From Marthasterias glacialis (taxonomy: Eukaryota > Echinodermata > Asteroidea > Forcipulatida > Asteriidae), in NCBI GenBank assembly GCA_911728455.2, contig CAJVRT020000009.1, forward strand, positions 42,257 to 106,256: a stretch of 64,000 nt of DNA, written 5' to 3'. Shown piece after piece: positions 1 through 8,842 of the stretch (the first letter of the stretch is position 1; each line of letters begins with the position of its first letter). The position numbers were made by a program, and so were the translations under genes. Under the pieces are notes generated by a model, which saw only the letters and a program-made list of their open reading frames with translations, did not search any database and was not told where the DNA came from.

Positions 1-41
1 ATATTTTCCAAACTAAGGCAGATCCGGACCTGCAAAGTGTA

Positions 42-60
42 GGGCTGGGGTCGGGGGAGG
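42..60 (+). other. G-run cluster with G-quadruplex potential, present in each unit
   Basis: Runs of GGG, GGGG, GGGGG and GG are separated by CT, TC and A. Four runs of at least two G with short loops fit a two-layer quadruplex; a three-layer form would need a bulge in the last run. The cluster is very constant across the array; losses of a single G (for example near 28640, 30887, 33874, 38957 and 43890) and GTTGGGGG variants are rare. With the separate G tract about 67 bp downstream, the plus strand has two G-rich sites per unit. Confidence 0.65.
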
Positions 61-70
61 TTCCCTCTTG

Positions 71-82
71 AGTTGGTAGAGC
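71..82 (+). other. 12-mer identical to a common tRNA D-arm sequence
   Basis: AGTTGGTAGAGC matches positions 14-25 (D loop and 3' D stem) of many tRNAs and overlaps the 3' half of the Pol III A box. The rest does not follow: the preceding CTTG cannot pair with GAGC, the bases after it form no anticodon stem, and only a weak B-box-like GGTCCAAAATT lies at 103-113. It could be a relic of a tRNA-derived SINE, or chance. It is not a tRNA gene. Confidence 0.4.
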
Positions 83-96
83 AAAAACGACTTTGA

Positions 97-113
97 AATT
101 TTGGTCCAAAATT
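97..113. other. 17-bp dyad, palindrome 1 (AATTTTGG-T-CCAAAATT)
   Basis: Eight-base arms are exact reverse complements around a single central T. It is present in nearly every unit. In about 22 units, all between about 9.57 and 25.70 kb, the central T is A, which equals the same site read on the other strand. Such a symmetric A/T-rich site could bind a dimeric protein or extrude a small hairpin, but no binding protein can be named from sequence. It is not a CENP-B box. Confidence 0.85.
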
Positions 114-126
114 GAAAATCTCTCAA

Positions 127-133
127 GGGGGGG
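127..133 (+). repeat. Variable poly-G tract, basic form G7
   Basis: The tract lies between CTCTCAA and TAACGG in every unit. G7 is by far the commonest length. Lengths from G6 (for example at 2183, 16225, 25537) to G24 (39776) occur, with most intermediate values present. Expanded tracts fall in 2.4-25.2 kb, 37.7-47.4 kb and 52.2-63.6 kb and are absent from 1-2.3, 25.2-37.7 and 47.4-52.2 kb. Interrupted forms also occur (GAGGGGG, GGAGGGG, runs ending TGGG or AGGG). Long homopolymers are error-prone in sequencing, so exact lengths should be read with caution. Confidence 0.9.
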
Positions 134-152
134 TAACGGTGACTTTTTCGGT

Positions 153-176
153 TTTTTGGCCCAAAAAGAAGGGCCC
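153..176. other. Palindrome 2 overlapping a GGCCC/GGGCC hairpin and GGGCCC
   Basis: Bases 153-167 form TTTTTGG-C-CCAAAAA, with exact 7-bp arms. Bases 158-162 (GGCCC) can instead pair with 171-175 (GGGCC) across an 8-base loop, AAAAAGAA. Bases 171-176 are the palindrome GGGCCC. These pairings exclude each other. Across the array the loop is the most variable short stretch: A8, ATTTAGAA, AAATAGAA, ACAAAGAA, AAAAACAA and AAAAGGAA all occur, while the GC arms are mostly kept. A frequent exception is a one-base loss in the 3' arm (GAAGGCCCT), mostly at 12-25 kb. Confidence 0.8.
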
Positions 177-2561
177 TAAAATCCTGGATATTTTCCAAAC
201 TAAGGCAGATCCGGACCTGCAAAGTGTAGGGCTGGGGTCGGGGGAGGTTCCCTCTTGAGTTGGTAGAGCAAAAACGACTTTGAAATTTTGGTCCAAAATT
301 GAAAATCTCTCAAGGGGGGGTAACGGTGACTTTTTCGGTTTTTTGGCCCAAAAAGAAGGGCCCTAAAATCCTGGATATTTTCCAAACTAAGGCAGATCCG
401 GACCTGCAAAGTGTAGGGCTGGGGTCGGGGGAGGTTCCCTCTTGAGTTGGTAGAGCAAAAACGACTTTGAAATTTTGGTCCAAAATTGAAAATCTCTCAA
501 GGGGGGGTAACGGTGACTTTTTCGGTTTTTTGGCCCAAAAAGAAGGGCCCTAAAATCGTGGATATTTTCCAAACTAAGGCAGATCCGGACCTGCAAAGTG
601 TAGGGCTGGGGTCGGGGGAGGTTCCCTCTTGAGTTGGTAGAGCAAAAACGTCTTTGAAATTTTGGTCCAAAATTGAAAATCTCTCAAGGGGGGGTAACGG
701 TGACTTTTTCGGTTTTTTGGCCCAAAAAGAAGGGCCCTAAAATCCTGGATATTTTCCAAACTAAGGCAGATCCGGACCTGCAAAGTGTAGGGCTGGGGTC
801 GGGGGAGGTTCCCTCTTGAGTTGGTAGAGCAAAAACGACTTTGAAATTTTGGTCCAAAATTGAAAATCTCTCAAGGGGGGGTAACGGTGACTTTTTCGGT
901 TTTTTGGCCCAAAAAGAAGGGCCCTAAAATCCTGGATATTTTCCAAACTAAGGCAGATCCGGACCTGCAAAGTGTAGGGCTGGGGTCGGGGGAGGTTCCC
1001 TCTTGAGTTGGTAGAGCAAAAACGACTTTGAAATTTTGGTCCAAAATTGAAAATCTCTCAAGGGGGGGTAACGGTGACTTTTTCGGTTTTTTGGCCCAAA
1101 AAGAAGGGCCCTAAAATCCTGGATATTTTCCAAACTAAGGCAGATCCGGACCTGCAAAGTGTAGGGCTGGGGTCGGGGGAGGTTCCCTCTTGAGTTGGTA
1201 GAGCAAAAACGACTTTGAAATTTTGGTCCAAAATTGAAAATCTCTCAAGGGGGGGTAACGGTGACTTTTTCGGTTTTTTGGCCCAAAAAGAAGGGCCCTA
1301 AAATCCTGGATATTTTCCAAACTAAGGCAGATCCGGACCTGCAAAGTGTAGGGCTGGGGTCGGGGGAGGTTCCCTCTTGAGTTGGTAGAGCAAAAACGAC
1401 TTTGAAATTTTGGTCCAAAATTGAAAATCTCTCAAGGGGGGGTAACGGTGACTTTTTCGGTTTTTTGGCCCAAAAAGAAGGGCCCTAAAATCCTGGATAT
1501 TTTCCAAACTAAGGCAGATCCGGACCTGCAAAGTGTAGGGCTGGGGTCGGGGGAGGTTCCCTCTTGAGTTGGTAGAGCAAAAACGTCTTTGAAATTTTGG
1601 TCCAAAATTGAAAATCTCTCAAGGGGGGGTAACGGTGACTTTTTCGGTTTTTTGGCCCAAAAAGAAGGGCCCTAAAATCCTGGATATTTTCCAAACTAAG
1701 GCAGATCCGGACCTGCAAAGTGTAGGGCTGGGGTCGGGGGAGGTTCCCTCTTGAGTTGGTAGAGCAAAAACGACTTTGAAATTTTGGTCCAAAATTGAAA
1801 ATCTCTCAAGGGGGGGTAACGGTGACTTTTTCGGTTTTTTGGCCCAAAAAGAAGGGCCCTAAAATCCTGGATATTTTCCAAACTAAGGCAGATCCGGACC
1901 TGCAAAGTGTAGGGCTGGGGTCGGGGGAGGTTCCCTCTTGAGTTGGTAGAGCAAAAACGACTTTGAAATTTTGGTCCAAAATTGAAAATCTCTCAAGGGG
2001 GGGTAACGGTGACTTTTTCGGTTTTTTGGCCCAAAAAGAAGGGCCCTAAAATCCTGGATATTTTCCAAACTAAGGCAGATCCGGACCTGCAAAGTGTAGG
2101 GCTGGGGTCGGGGGAGGTTCCCTCTTGAGTTGGTAGAGCAAAAACGACTTTGAAATTTTGGTCCAAAATTGAAAATCTCTCAAGGGGGGTAACGGTGACT
2201 TTTTCGGTTTTTTGGCCCAAAAAGAAGGGCCCTGAAATCCTGGATATTTTCCAAACTAAGGCAGATCCGGACCTGCAAAGTGTAGGGCTGGGGTCGGGGG
2301 AGGTTCCCTCTTGAGTTGGTAGAGCAAAAACGACTTTGAAATTTTGGTCCAAAATTGAAAATCTCTCAAGGGAGGGGGGGGTAACGGTGACTTTTTCGGT
2401 TTTTTGGCCCAAAAAGAAGGGCCCTAAAATCCTGGATATTTTCCAAACTAAGGCAGATCCGGACCTGCAAAGTGTAGGGCTGGGGTCGGGGGAGGTTCCC
2501 TCTTGAGTTGGTAGAGCAAAAACGACTTTGAAATTTTGGTCCAAAATTGAAAATCTCTCAA

Positions 2562-2581
2562 GGGGGGGGGGGGGGGGGGGG
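2562..2581 (+). repeat. Expanded poly-G tract, G20
   Basis: First large expansion in the window, in the unit following one with an interrupted tract (GGG-A-G8, 2370-2381). Flanks are consensus. Confidence 0.85.
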
Positions 2582-5500
2582 TAACGGTGACTTTTTCGGT
2601 TTTTTGGCCCAAAAAGAAGGGCCCTAAAATCCTGGATATTTTCCAAACTAAGGCAGATCCGGACCTGCAAAGTGTAGGGCTGGGGTCGGGGGAGGTTCCC
2701 TCTTGAGTTGGTAGAGCAAAAACGACTTTGAAATTTTGGTCCAAAATTGAAAATCTCTCAAGGGGGGGTAACGGTGACTTTTTCGGTTTTTTGGCCCAAA
2801 AAGAAGGGCACTAAAATCCTGGATATTTTCCAAACTAAGGCAGATCCGGACCTGCAAAGTGTAGGGCTGGGGTCGGGGGAGGTTCCCTCTTGAGTTGGTA
2901 GAGCAAAAACGACTTTGAAATTTTGGTCCAAAATTGAAAATCTCTCAAGGGGGGGTAACGGTGACTTTTTCGGTTTTTTGGCCCAAAAAGAAGGGCCCTA
3001 AAATCCTGGATATTTTCCAAACTAAGGCAGATCCAGACCTGCAAAGTGTAGGGCTGGGGTCGGGGGAGGTTCCCTCTTGAGTTGGTAGAGCAAAAACGAC
3101 TTTGAAATTTTGATCCAAAATTGAAAATCTCTCAAGGGGGGGTAACGGTGACTTTTTCGGTTTTTTGGCCCAAAAAGAAGGGCCCTAAAATCCTGGATAT
3201 TTTCCAAACTAAGGCAGATCCGGACCTGCAAAGTGTAGGGCATGGGTCGGGGGAGGTTCCCTCTTGAGTTGGTAGAGCAAAAACGACTTTGAAATTTTGG
3301 TCCAAAATTGAAAATCTCTCAAGGGGGGGGGTGTAACGGTGACTTTTTCGGTTTTTTGGCCCAAAAAGAAGGGCCCTAAAATCGTGGATAATTTCCAAAC
3401 TAAGGCAGATCCGGACCTGCAAAGTGTAGGGCTGGGGTCGGGGGAGGTTCCCTCTTGAGTTGGTAGAGCAAAAACCACTTTGAAATTTTGGTCCAAAATT
3501 GAAAATCTCTCAAGGGGGGGTAACGGTGATTTTTTCGGTTTTTTGGCCCAAAAAGAAGGGCCCTAAAATCCTGGATATTTTCCAAACTAAGGCAGATCCG
3601 GACCTGCAAAGTGTAGGGCTGGGGTCGGGGGAGGTTCCCTCTTGAGTTGGTAGAGCAAAAACGACTTTGAAATTTTGGTCCAAAATTGAAAATCTCTCAA
3701 GGGGGGGTAACGGTGACTTTTTCGGTTTTTTGGCCCAAAAAGAAGGGCCCTAAAATCCTGGATATTTTCCAAACTAAGGCAGATCCGGACCTGCAAAGTG
3801 TAGGGCTGGGGTCGGGGGAGGTTCCCTCTTGAGTTGGTAGAGCAAAAACGACTTTGAAATTTTGGTCCAAAATTGAAAATCTCTCAAGGGGGGGTAACGG
3901 TGACTTTTTCGTTTTTTTGGCCCAAAAAGAAGGGCCCTAAAATCCTGGATATTTTCCAAACTAAGGCAGATCCGGACCTGCAAAGTGTAGGGCTGGGGTC
4001 GGGGGAGGTTCCCTCTTGAGTTGGTAGAGCAAAAACGACTTTGAAATTTTGGTCCAAAATTGAAAATCTCTCAAGGGGGGGTAACGGTGACTTTTTCGGT
4101 TTTTTGGCCCAAAAAGAAGGGCCCTAAAATCCTGGATATTTTCCAAACTAAGGCAGATCCGGACCTGCAAAGTGTAGGGCTGGGGTCGGGGGAGGTTCCC
4201 TCTTGAGTTGGTAGAGCAAAAACGACTTTGAAATTTTGGTCCAAAATTGAAAATCTCTCAAGGGGGGGGGTAACGGTGACTTTTTCGGTTTTTTGGCCCA
4301 AAAAGAAGGGCCCTAAAATCCTGTATATTTTCCAAACTAAGGCAGATCCGGACCTGCAAAGTGTAGGGCATGGGTCGGGGGAGGTTCCCTCTTGAGTTGG
4401 TAGAGCAAAAACGACTTAAAAATTTTGGTCCAAAATTGAAAATCTCTCAAGGGGGGGGGGGGGGGGTAACGGTGACTTTTTCGGTTTTTTGGCCCAAATA
4501 GAAGGGCCCTAAAATCGTGGATATTTACCAAACTAAGGTAGATCCGGACCTGCAAAGTGTAGGGCTGGGGTCGGGGGAGGTTCCCTCTTGAGTTGGTAGA
4601 GCAAAAACGACTTTGAAATTTTGGTCCAAAATTGAAAATCTCTCAAGGGGGGGGGGGTAACGGTGACTTTTTCGGTTTTTTGGCCCCAAAAGAAGGGCCC
4701 TAAAATCCTGGATATTTTCCAAACTAAGGCAGATCCGGACCTGCAAAGTGTAGGGCTGGGGTCGGGGGAGGTTCCCTCTTGAGTTGGTAGAGCAAAAACG
4801 ACTTTGAAATTTTGGTCCAAAATTGAAAATCTTCCAAGGGGGGGTAACGGTGACTTTTTCGGTTTTTTGGCCCAAAAAGAAGGGCCCTAAAATCCTGGAT
4901 ATTTTCCAAACTAAGGCAGATCCGTTCCTGCAAAGTGTAGGGCTGGGGTCGGGGGAGGTTCCCTCTTGAGTTGGTAGAGCAAAAACGACTTTGAAATTTT
5001 GGTCCAAAATTGAAAATCTCTCAAGGGGGGGGGGGGGTAGGTAACGGTGACTTTTTCGGTTTTTTGGCCCAAAAAGAAGGGCCCTAAAATCGTGGATATT
5101 TTCCAAACTAAGGCAGATCCGGACCTGCAAAGTGTAGGGCTGGGGTCGGGGGAGGTTCCCTCTTGAGTTGGTAGAGCAAAAACGACTTTGAAATTTTGGT
5201 CCAAAATTGAAAATCTCTCAAGGGGGGGTAACGGTGACTTTTTCGGTTTTGTAGCCCAAAAAGAAGGGCCCTAAAATCCTGGATATTTTCCAAACTAAGG
5301 CAGATCCGGACCTGCAAAGTGTAGGGCTGGGGTCGGGGGAGGTTCCCTCTTGAGTTGGTAGAGCTAAAACGACTTTGAAATTTTGGTCCAAAATTGAAAA
5401 TCTCTCAAGGGGGGGTAACGGTGACTCTTTCGGTTTTTTGGCCCAAAAAGAAGGGCCCTAAAATCCTGGATATTTTCCAAACTAAGGCAGATCCGGACCT

Positions 5501-8500
5501 GCAAAGTGTAGGGCTGGGGTCGGGGGAGGTTCCCTCTTGAGTTGGTAGAGCAAAAACGACTTTGAAATTTTGGTCCAAAATTGAAAATCTCTCAAGGGGG
5601 GGGTAACGGTGACTTTTTCGGTTTTTTGGCCCAAAAAGAAGGGCCCTAAAATCCTGGATATTTTCCAAACTAAGGCAGATCCGGACCTGCAAAGTGTAGG
5701 GCTGGGGTCGGGGGAGGTTCCCTCTTGAGTTGGTAGAGCAAAAACGACTTTGAAATTTTGGTCCAAAATTGAAAATCTCTCAAGGGGGGGGGGGGGGGTA
5801 ACGGTGACTTTTTCGGTTTTTTGGCCCAAAAAGAAGGGCCCTAAAATCCTGGATATTTTCCAAACTAAGGCAGATCCGGACCTGCAAAGTGTAGGGCTGG
5901 GGTCGGGGGAGGTTCCCTCTTGAGTTGGTAGAGCAAAAACGACTTTGAAATTTTGGTCCAAAATTGAAAATCTCTCAAGGGGGGGTAACGGTGACTTTTT
6001 CGGTTTTTTGGCCCAAAAAAGAAGGGCCCTAAAATCGTGGATATTTTCCAAACTAAGGCAGATCCGGACCTGCAAAGTGTAGGGCTGGGGTCGGGGGAGG
6101 TTCCCTCTTGAGTTGGTAGAGTAAAAACGACTTTGAAATTTTGGTCCAAAATTGAAAATCTCTCTAGGGGGGGTAACGGTGACTTTTTCGGTTTTTTGGC
6201 CCAAAAAGAAAGGCCCTAAAATCGTGGATATTTTCCAAACTAAGGCAGATCAGGACCTGCAAAGTGTAGGGCTGGGGTCGGGGGAGGTTCCCTCTTGAGT
6301 TGGTAGAGCAAAAACGACTTTGAAATTTTGGTCCAAAATTGAAAATCTTCCAAGGGGGGGTAACGGTGACTTTTTCGGTTTTTTGGCCCAAAAAGAAGGG
6401 CCCTAAAATCCTGGATATTTTCCAAACTAAGGCAGATCCGTTCCTGCAAAGTGTAGGGCTGGGGTCGGGGGAGGTTCCCTCTTGAGTTGGTAGAGCAAAA
6501 ACGACTTTGAAATTTTGGTCCAAAATTGAAAATCTCTCAAGGGGGGGGGTAACGGTGACTTTTTCGGTTTTTTGGCCCAAAAAGAAGGGCCCTAAAATCG
6601 TGGATATTTTCCAAACTAAGGCAGATCCGGACCTGCAAAGTGTAGGGCTGGGGTCGGGGGAGGTTCCCTCTTGAGTTGGTAGAGCAAAAACGACTTTGAA
6701 ATTTTGGTCCAAAATTGAAAATCTCTCAAGGGGGGGTAACGGTGACTTTTTCGGTTTTTTAGCCCAAAAAGAAGGGCCCTAAAATCCTGGATATTTTCCA
6801 AACTAAGGCAGATCCGGACCTGCAAAGTGTAGGGCTGGGGTCGGGGGAGGTTCCCTCTTGAGTTGGTAGAGCAAAAACGACTTTGAAATTTTGGTCCAAA
6901 ATTTCAAAAACTCTCAAGGGGGGGTAACGGTGACTTTTTCGGTTTTTTGGCCCAAAAAGAAGGGCCCTAAAATCCTGGATATTTTCCAAACTAAGGCAGA
7001 TCCGGACCTGCAAAGTGTAGGGCTGGGGTCGGGGGAGGTTCCCTCTTGAGTTGGTAGAGCAAAAACGACTTTGAAATTTTGGTCCAAAATTGAAAATCTC
7101 TCAAGGGGGGGGGGGGGGGGTAACGGTGACTTTTTCGGTTTTTTGGCCCAAAAAAGTGGCCCTAAAATCGTGGATATTTTCCAAACTAAGGCAGATCCGG
7201 ACCTGCAAAGTGTAGGGCTGGGGTCGGGGGAGGTTCCCTCTTGAGTTGGTAGAGCAAAAACGACTTTGAAATTTTGGTCCAAAATTGAAAATCTCTCAAG
7301 GGGGGGGGGGGGTAACGGTGACTTTTTCGTTTTTTTGGCCCAAAAAGAAGGGCCCTAAAATCCTGGATATTTTCCAAACTAAGGCAGATCCGGACCTGCA
7401 AAGTGTAGGGCTGGGGTCGGGGGAGGTTCCCTCTTGAGTTGGTAGAGCAAAAACGACTTTGAAATTTTGGTCCAAAATTGAAAATCTCTCAAGGGGGGGG
7501 GGGGGGTAACGGTGACTTTTTCGGTTTTTTGGCCCAAATAGAAGGGCCCTAAAATCGTGGATATTTACCAAACTAAGGTAGATCCGGACCTGCAAAGTGT
7601 AGGGCTGGGGTCGGGGGAGGTTCCCTCTTGAGTTGGTAGAGCAAAAACGACTTTGAAATTTTGGTCCAAAATTGAAAATCTCTCAAGGGGGGGGTAACGG
7701 TGACTTTTTCGGTTTTTTGGCCCCAAAAGAAGGGCCCTAAAATCCTGGATATTTTCCAAACTAAGGCAGATCCGGACCTGCAAAGTGTAGGGCAGGGGTC
7801 GGGGGAGGTTCCCTCTTGAGTTGGTAGAGCAAAAACGACTTTGAAATTTTGGTCCAAAATTGAAAATCTCTCAAGGGGGGGGGGGGGTAACGGTGACTTT
7901 TTCGGTTTTTTGGCCCAAAAAGAAGGGCCCTAAAATCCTGGATATTTTCCAAACTAAGGCAGATCCGGACCTGCAAAGTGTAGGGCTGGGGTCGGGGGAG
8001 GTTCCCTCTTGAGTTGGTAGAGCAAAAACGACTTTGAAATTTTGGTCCAAAATTTCAAAAACTCTCAAGGGGGGGTAACGGTGACTTTTTCGGTTTTTTG
8101 GCCCAAAAAGAAGGGCCCTAAAATCCTGGATATTTTCCAAACTAAGGCAGATCCGGACCTGCAAAGTGTAGGGCTGGGGTCGGGGGAGGTTCCCTCTTGA
8201 GTTGGTAGAGCAAAAACGACTTTGAAATTTTGGTCCAAAATTGAAAATCTCTCAAGGGGGGGGGGGGTAACGGTGACTTTTTCGTTTTTTTGGCCCAAAA
8301 AAGGGGCCCTTAAATCGTGGATATTTTCCAAACTAAGGCAGATCCGGACCTGCAAAGTGTAGGGCTGGGGTCGGGGGAGGTTCCCTCTTGAGTTGGTAGA
8401 GCAAAAACGACTTTGAAATTTTGGTCCAAAATTGAAAATCTCTCAAGGGGGGGTAACGGTGACTTTTTCGGTTTTTTGGCCCAAAAAAGGGGCCCTAAAA

Positions 8501-8822
8501 TCGAGGATATTTTCCAAACTAAGGCAGATCCGGACCTGCAAAGTGTAGGGCTGGGGTCGGGGGAGGTTCCCTCTTGAGTTGGTAGAGCAAAAACGACTTT
8601 GAAATTTTGGTCCAAAATTGAAATCTCTCAAGGGGGGGGGGGTAACGGTGACTTTTTCGGTTTTTTGGCCCAAAAAGAAGGGCCCTAAAATCGTGGATAT
8701 TTTCCAAACTAAGGCAGATCCGGACCTGCAAATTGTAGGGCTGGGGTCGGGGGAGGTTCCCTCTTGAGTTGGTAGAGCAAAAACGACTTTGAAATTTTGG
8801 TTCAAAATTGAAAATCTCTGAA

Positions 8823-8842
8823 GGGGGGGGGGGGGGGGGGGG
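8823..8842 (+). repeat. Expanded poly-G tract, G20
   Basis: Preceded by CTCTGAA in place of CTCTCAA, so the left flank also carries a substitution. The next loop is a short AAAAAAGGGGCCC form. Confidence 0.85.

Larger units (their letters stand above)
63..131 (+). other. Outer inverted repeat enclosing palindrome 1
   Basis: CCCTCTTGAG at 63-72 and CTCAAGGGGG at 122-131 are reverse complements at 9 of 10 positions; the odd pair is T opposite G, a wobble pair in RNA. The 49-base interval holds palindrome 1, so a plus-strand transcript could fold as a nested stem. In a few units the second arm reads CTCAAGAGGG (A at 27219, 30397, 35632, 36753 and 43011), making all ten pairs Watson-Crick. Four of these five are copies of one ancestral unit by duplication, so they are not independent changes. 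Confidence 0.65.
88..170 (+). repeat. Internal degenerate duplication inside each monomer
   Basis: Two parts of the unit resemble each other. The first, about 86-115, reads AACG, ACTTTG, then AATTTTGG-T-CCAAAATT and GAA. The second, about 135-170, reads AACGGTG, ACTTTTT, then TTTTTGG-C-CCAAAAA and GAA. The order AACG, ACTTT, TTTTGG-N-CCAAAA, GAA is shared, with the palindromic cores about 54-55 bp apart and the ACTTT blocks about 51-52 bp apart. The G tract lies between them. This suggests that the 187-bp unit was built from a shorter ancestral repeat. The similarity is visible by eye, but its significance was not computed. Confidence 0.7.
1..187 (+). repeat. Reference monomer (unit 1)
   Basis: This complete unit stands as reference for the array. 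I counted 87 G+C in 187 bases (about 46%). Bases 20-82 are G-rich and lack A/T tracts; bases 83-187 carry A/T tracts of 4-7 bp near 83-87, 96-102, 108-113, 115-118, 144-148, 152-157, 163-167 and 178-181. There are five CpG sites, a TCCGGA site (23-28) and a GGGCCC site (171-176). The main diagnostic variants elsewhere are: base 184 C or G (CCTGG or CGTGG near the unit end); base 105 T or A; base 151 G or T; the loop 163-170; and the length of the G tract 127-133. Start phase is arbitrary. Confidence 0.97.
1..2170 (+). repeat. Block A: near-identical units
   Basis: About 11.6 consecutive units, all with CCTGG at the unit end and G7. I see only three substitutions: C to G at 558, and A to T at 651 and 1586. 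The last two are the same change exactly 935 bp (5 units) apart, which points to copying of a five-unit segment. Block A is the most homogeneous part of the window, suggesting very recent amplification or correction. Confidence 0.85.

Noticed and set aside
42..60. Telomeric or subtelomeric repeat
   Set aside because: The G runs are irregular and occur once per 187 bp; no tandem TTAGGG-like hexamer or heptamer is present.
71..113. tRNA gene or complete Pol III promoter
   Set aside because: The D stem cannot pair, no anticodon or T stem forms, and the B-box candidate matches about 7 of 11 positions at a slightly short distance.
1..187. CENP-B box
   Set aside because: Neither strand of the unit contains the spaced TTCG, A and CGGG pattern.
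127..187. Intrinsic bacterial terminator (GC hairpin and T tract)
   Set aside because: The GGCCC/GGGCC hairpin is followed by TAAAATC and not by a T run, and it recurs hundreds of times with no genes nearby.
1..187. Transposon terminal repeats or target-site duplications at unit borders
   Set aside because: Units join seamlessly; the inverted repeats are internal and short, and no direct repeats flank a mobile segment.
13..222. 69-codon minus-strand open frame repeated in most units
   Set aside because: It starts in one unit and ends in the next, overlapping its neighbour by 23 bp. It exists because the unit is repeated; changes fall at replacement sites freely, and there is no sign of coding constraint.
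5482..6204. 240-codon open frame on the minus strand, and similar frames of 182-227 codons elsewhere
   Set aside because: The translation is the satellite read in rotating frames with proline-rich runs from the G tract. It depends on tract lengths that differ between copies, and has no recognisable domain.
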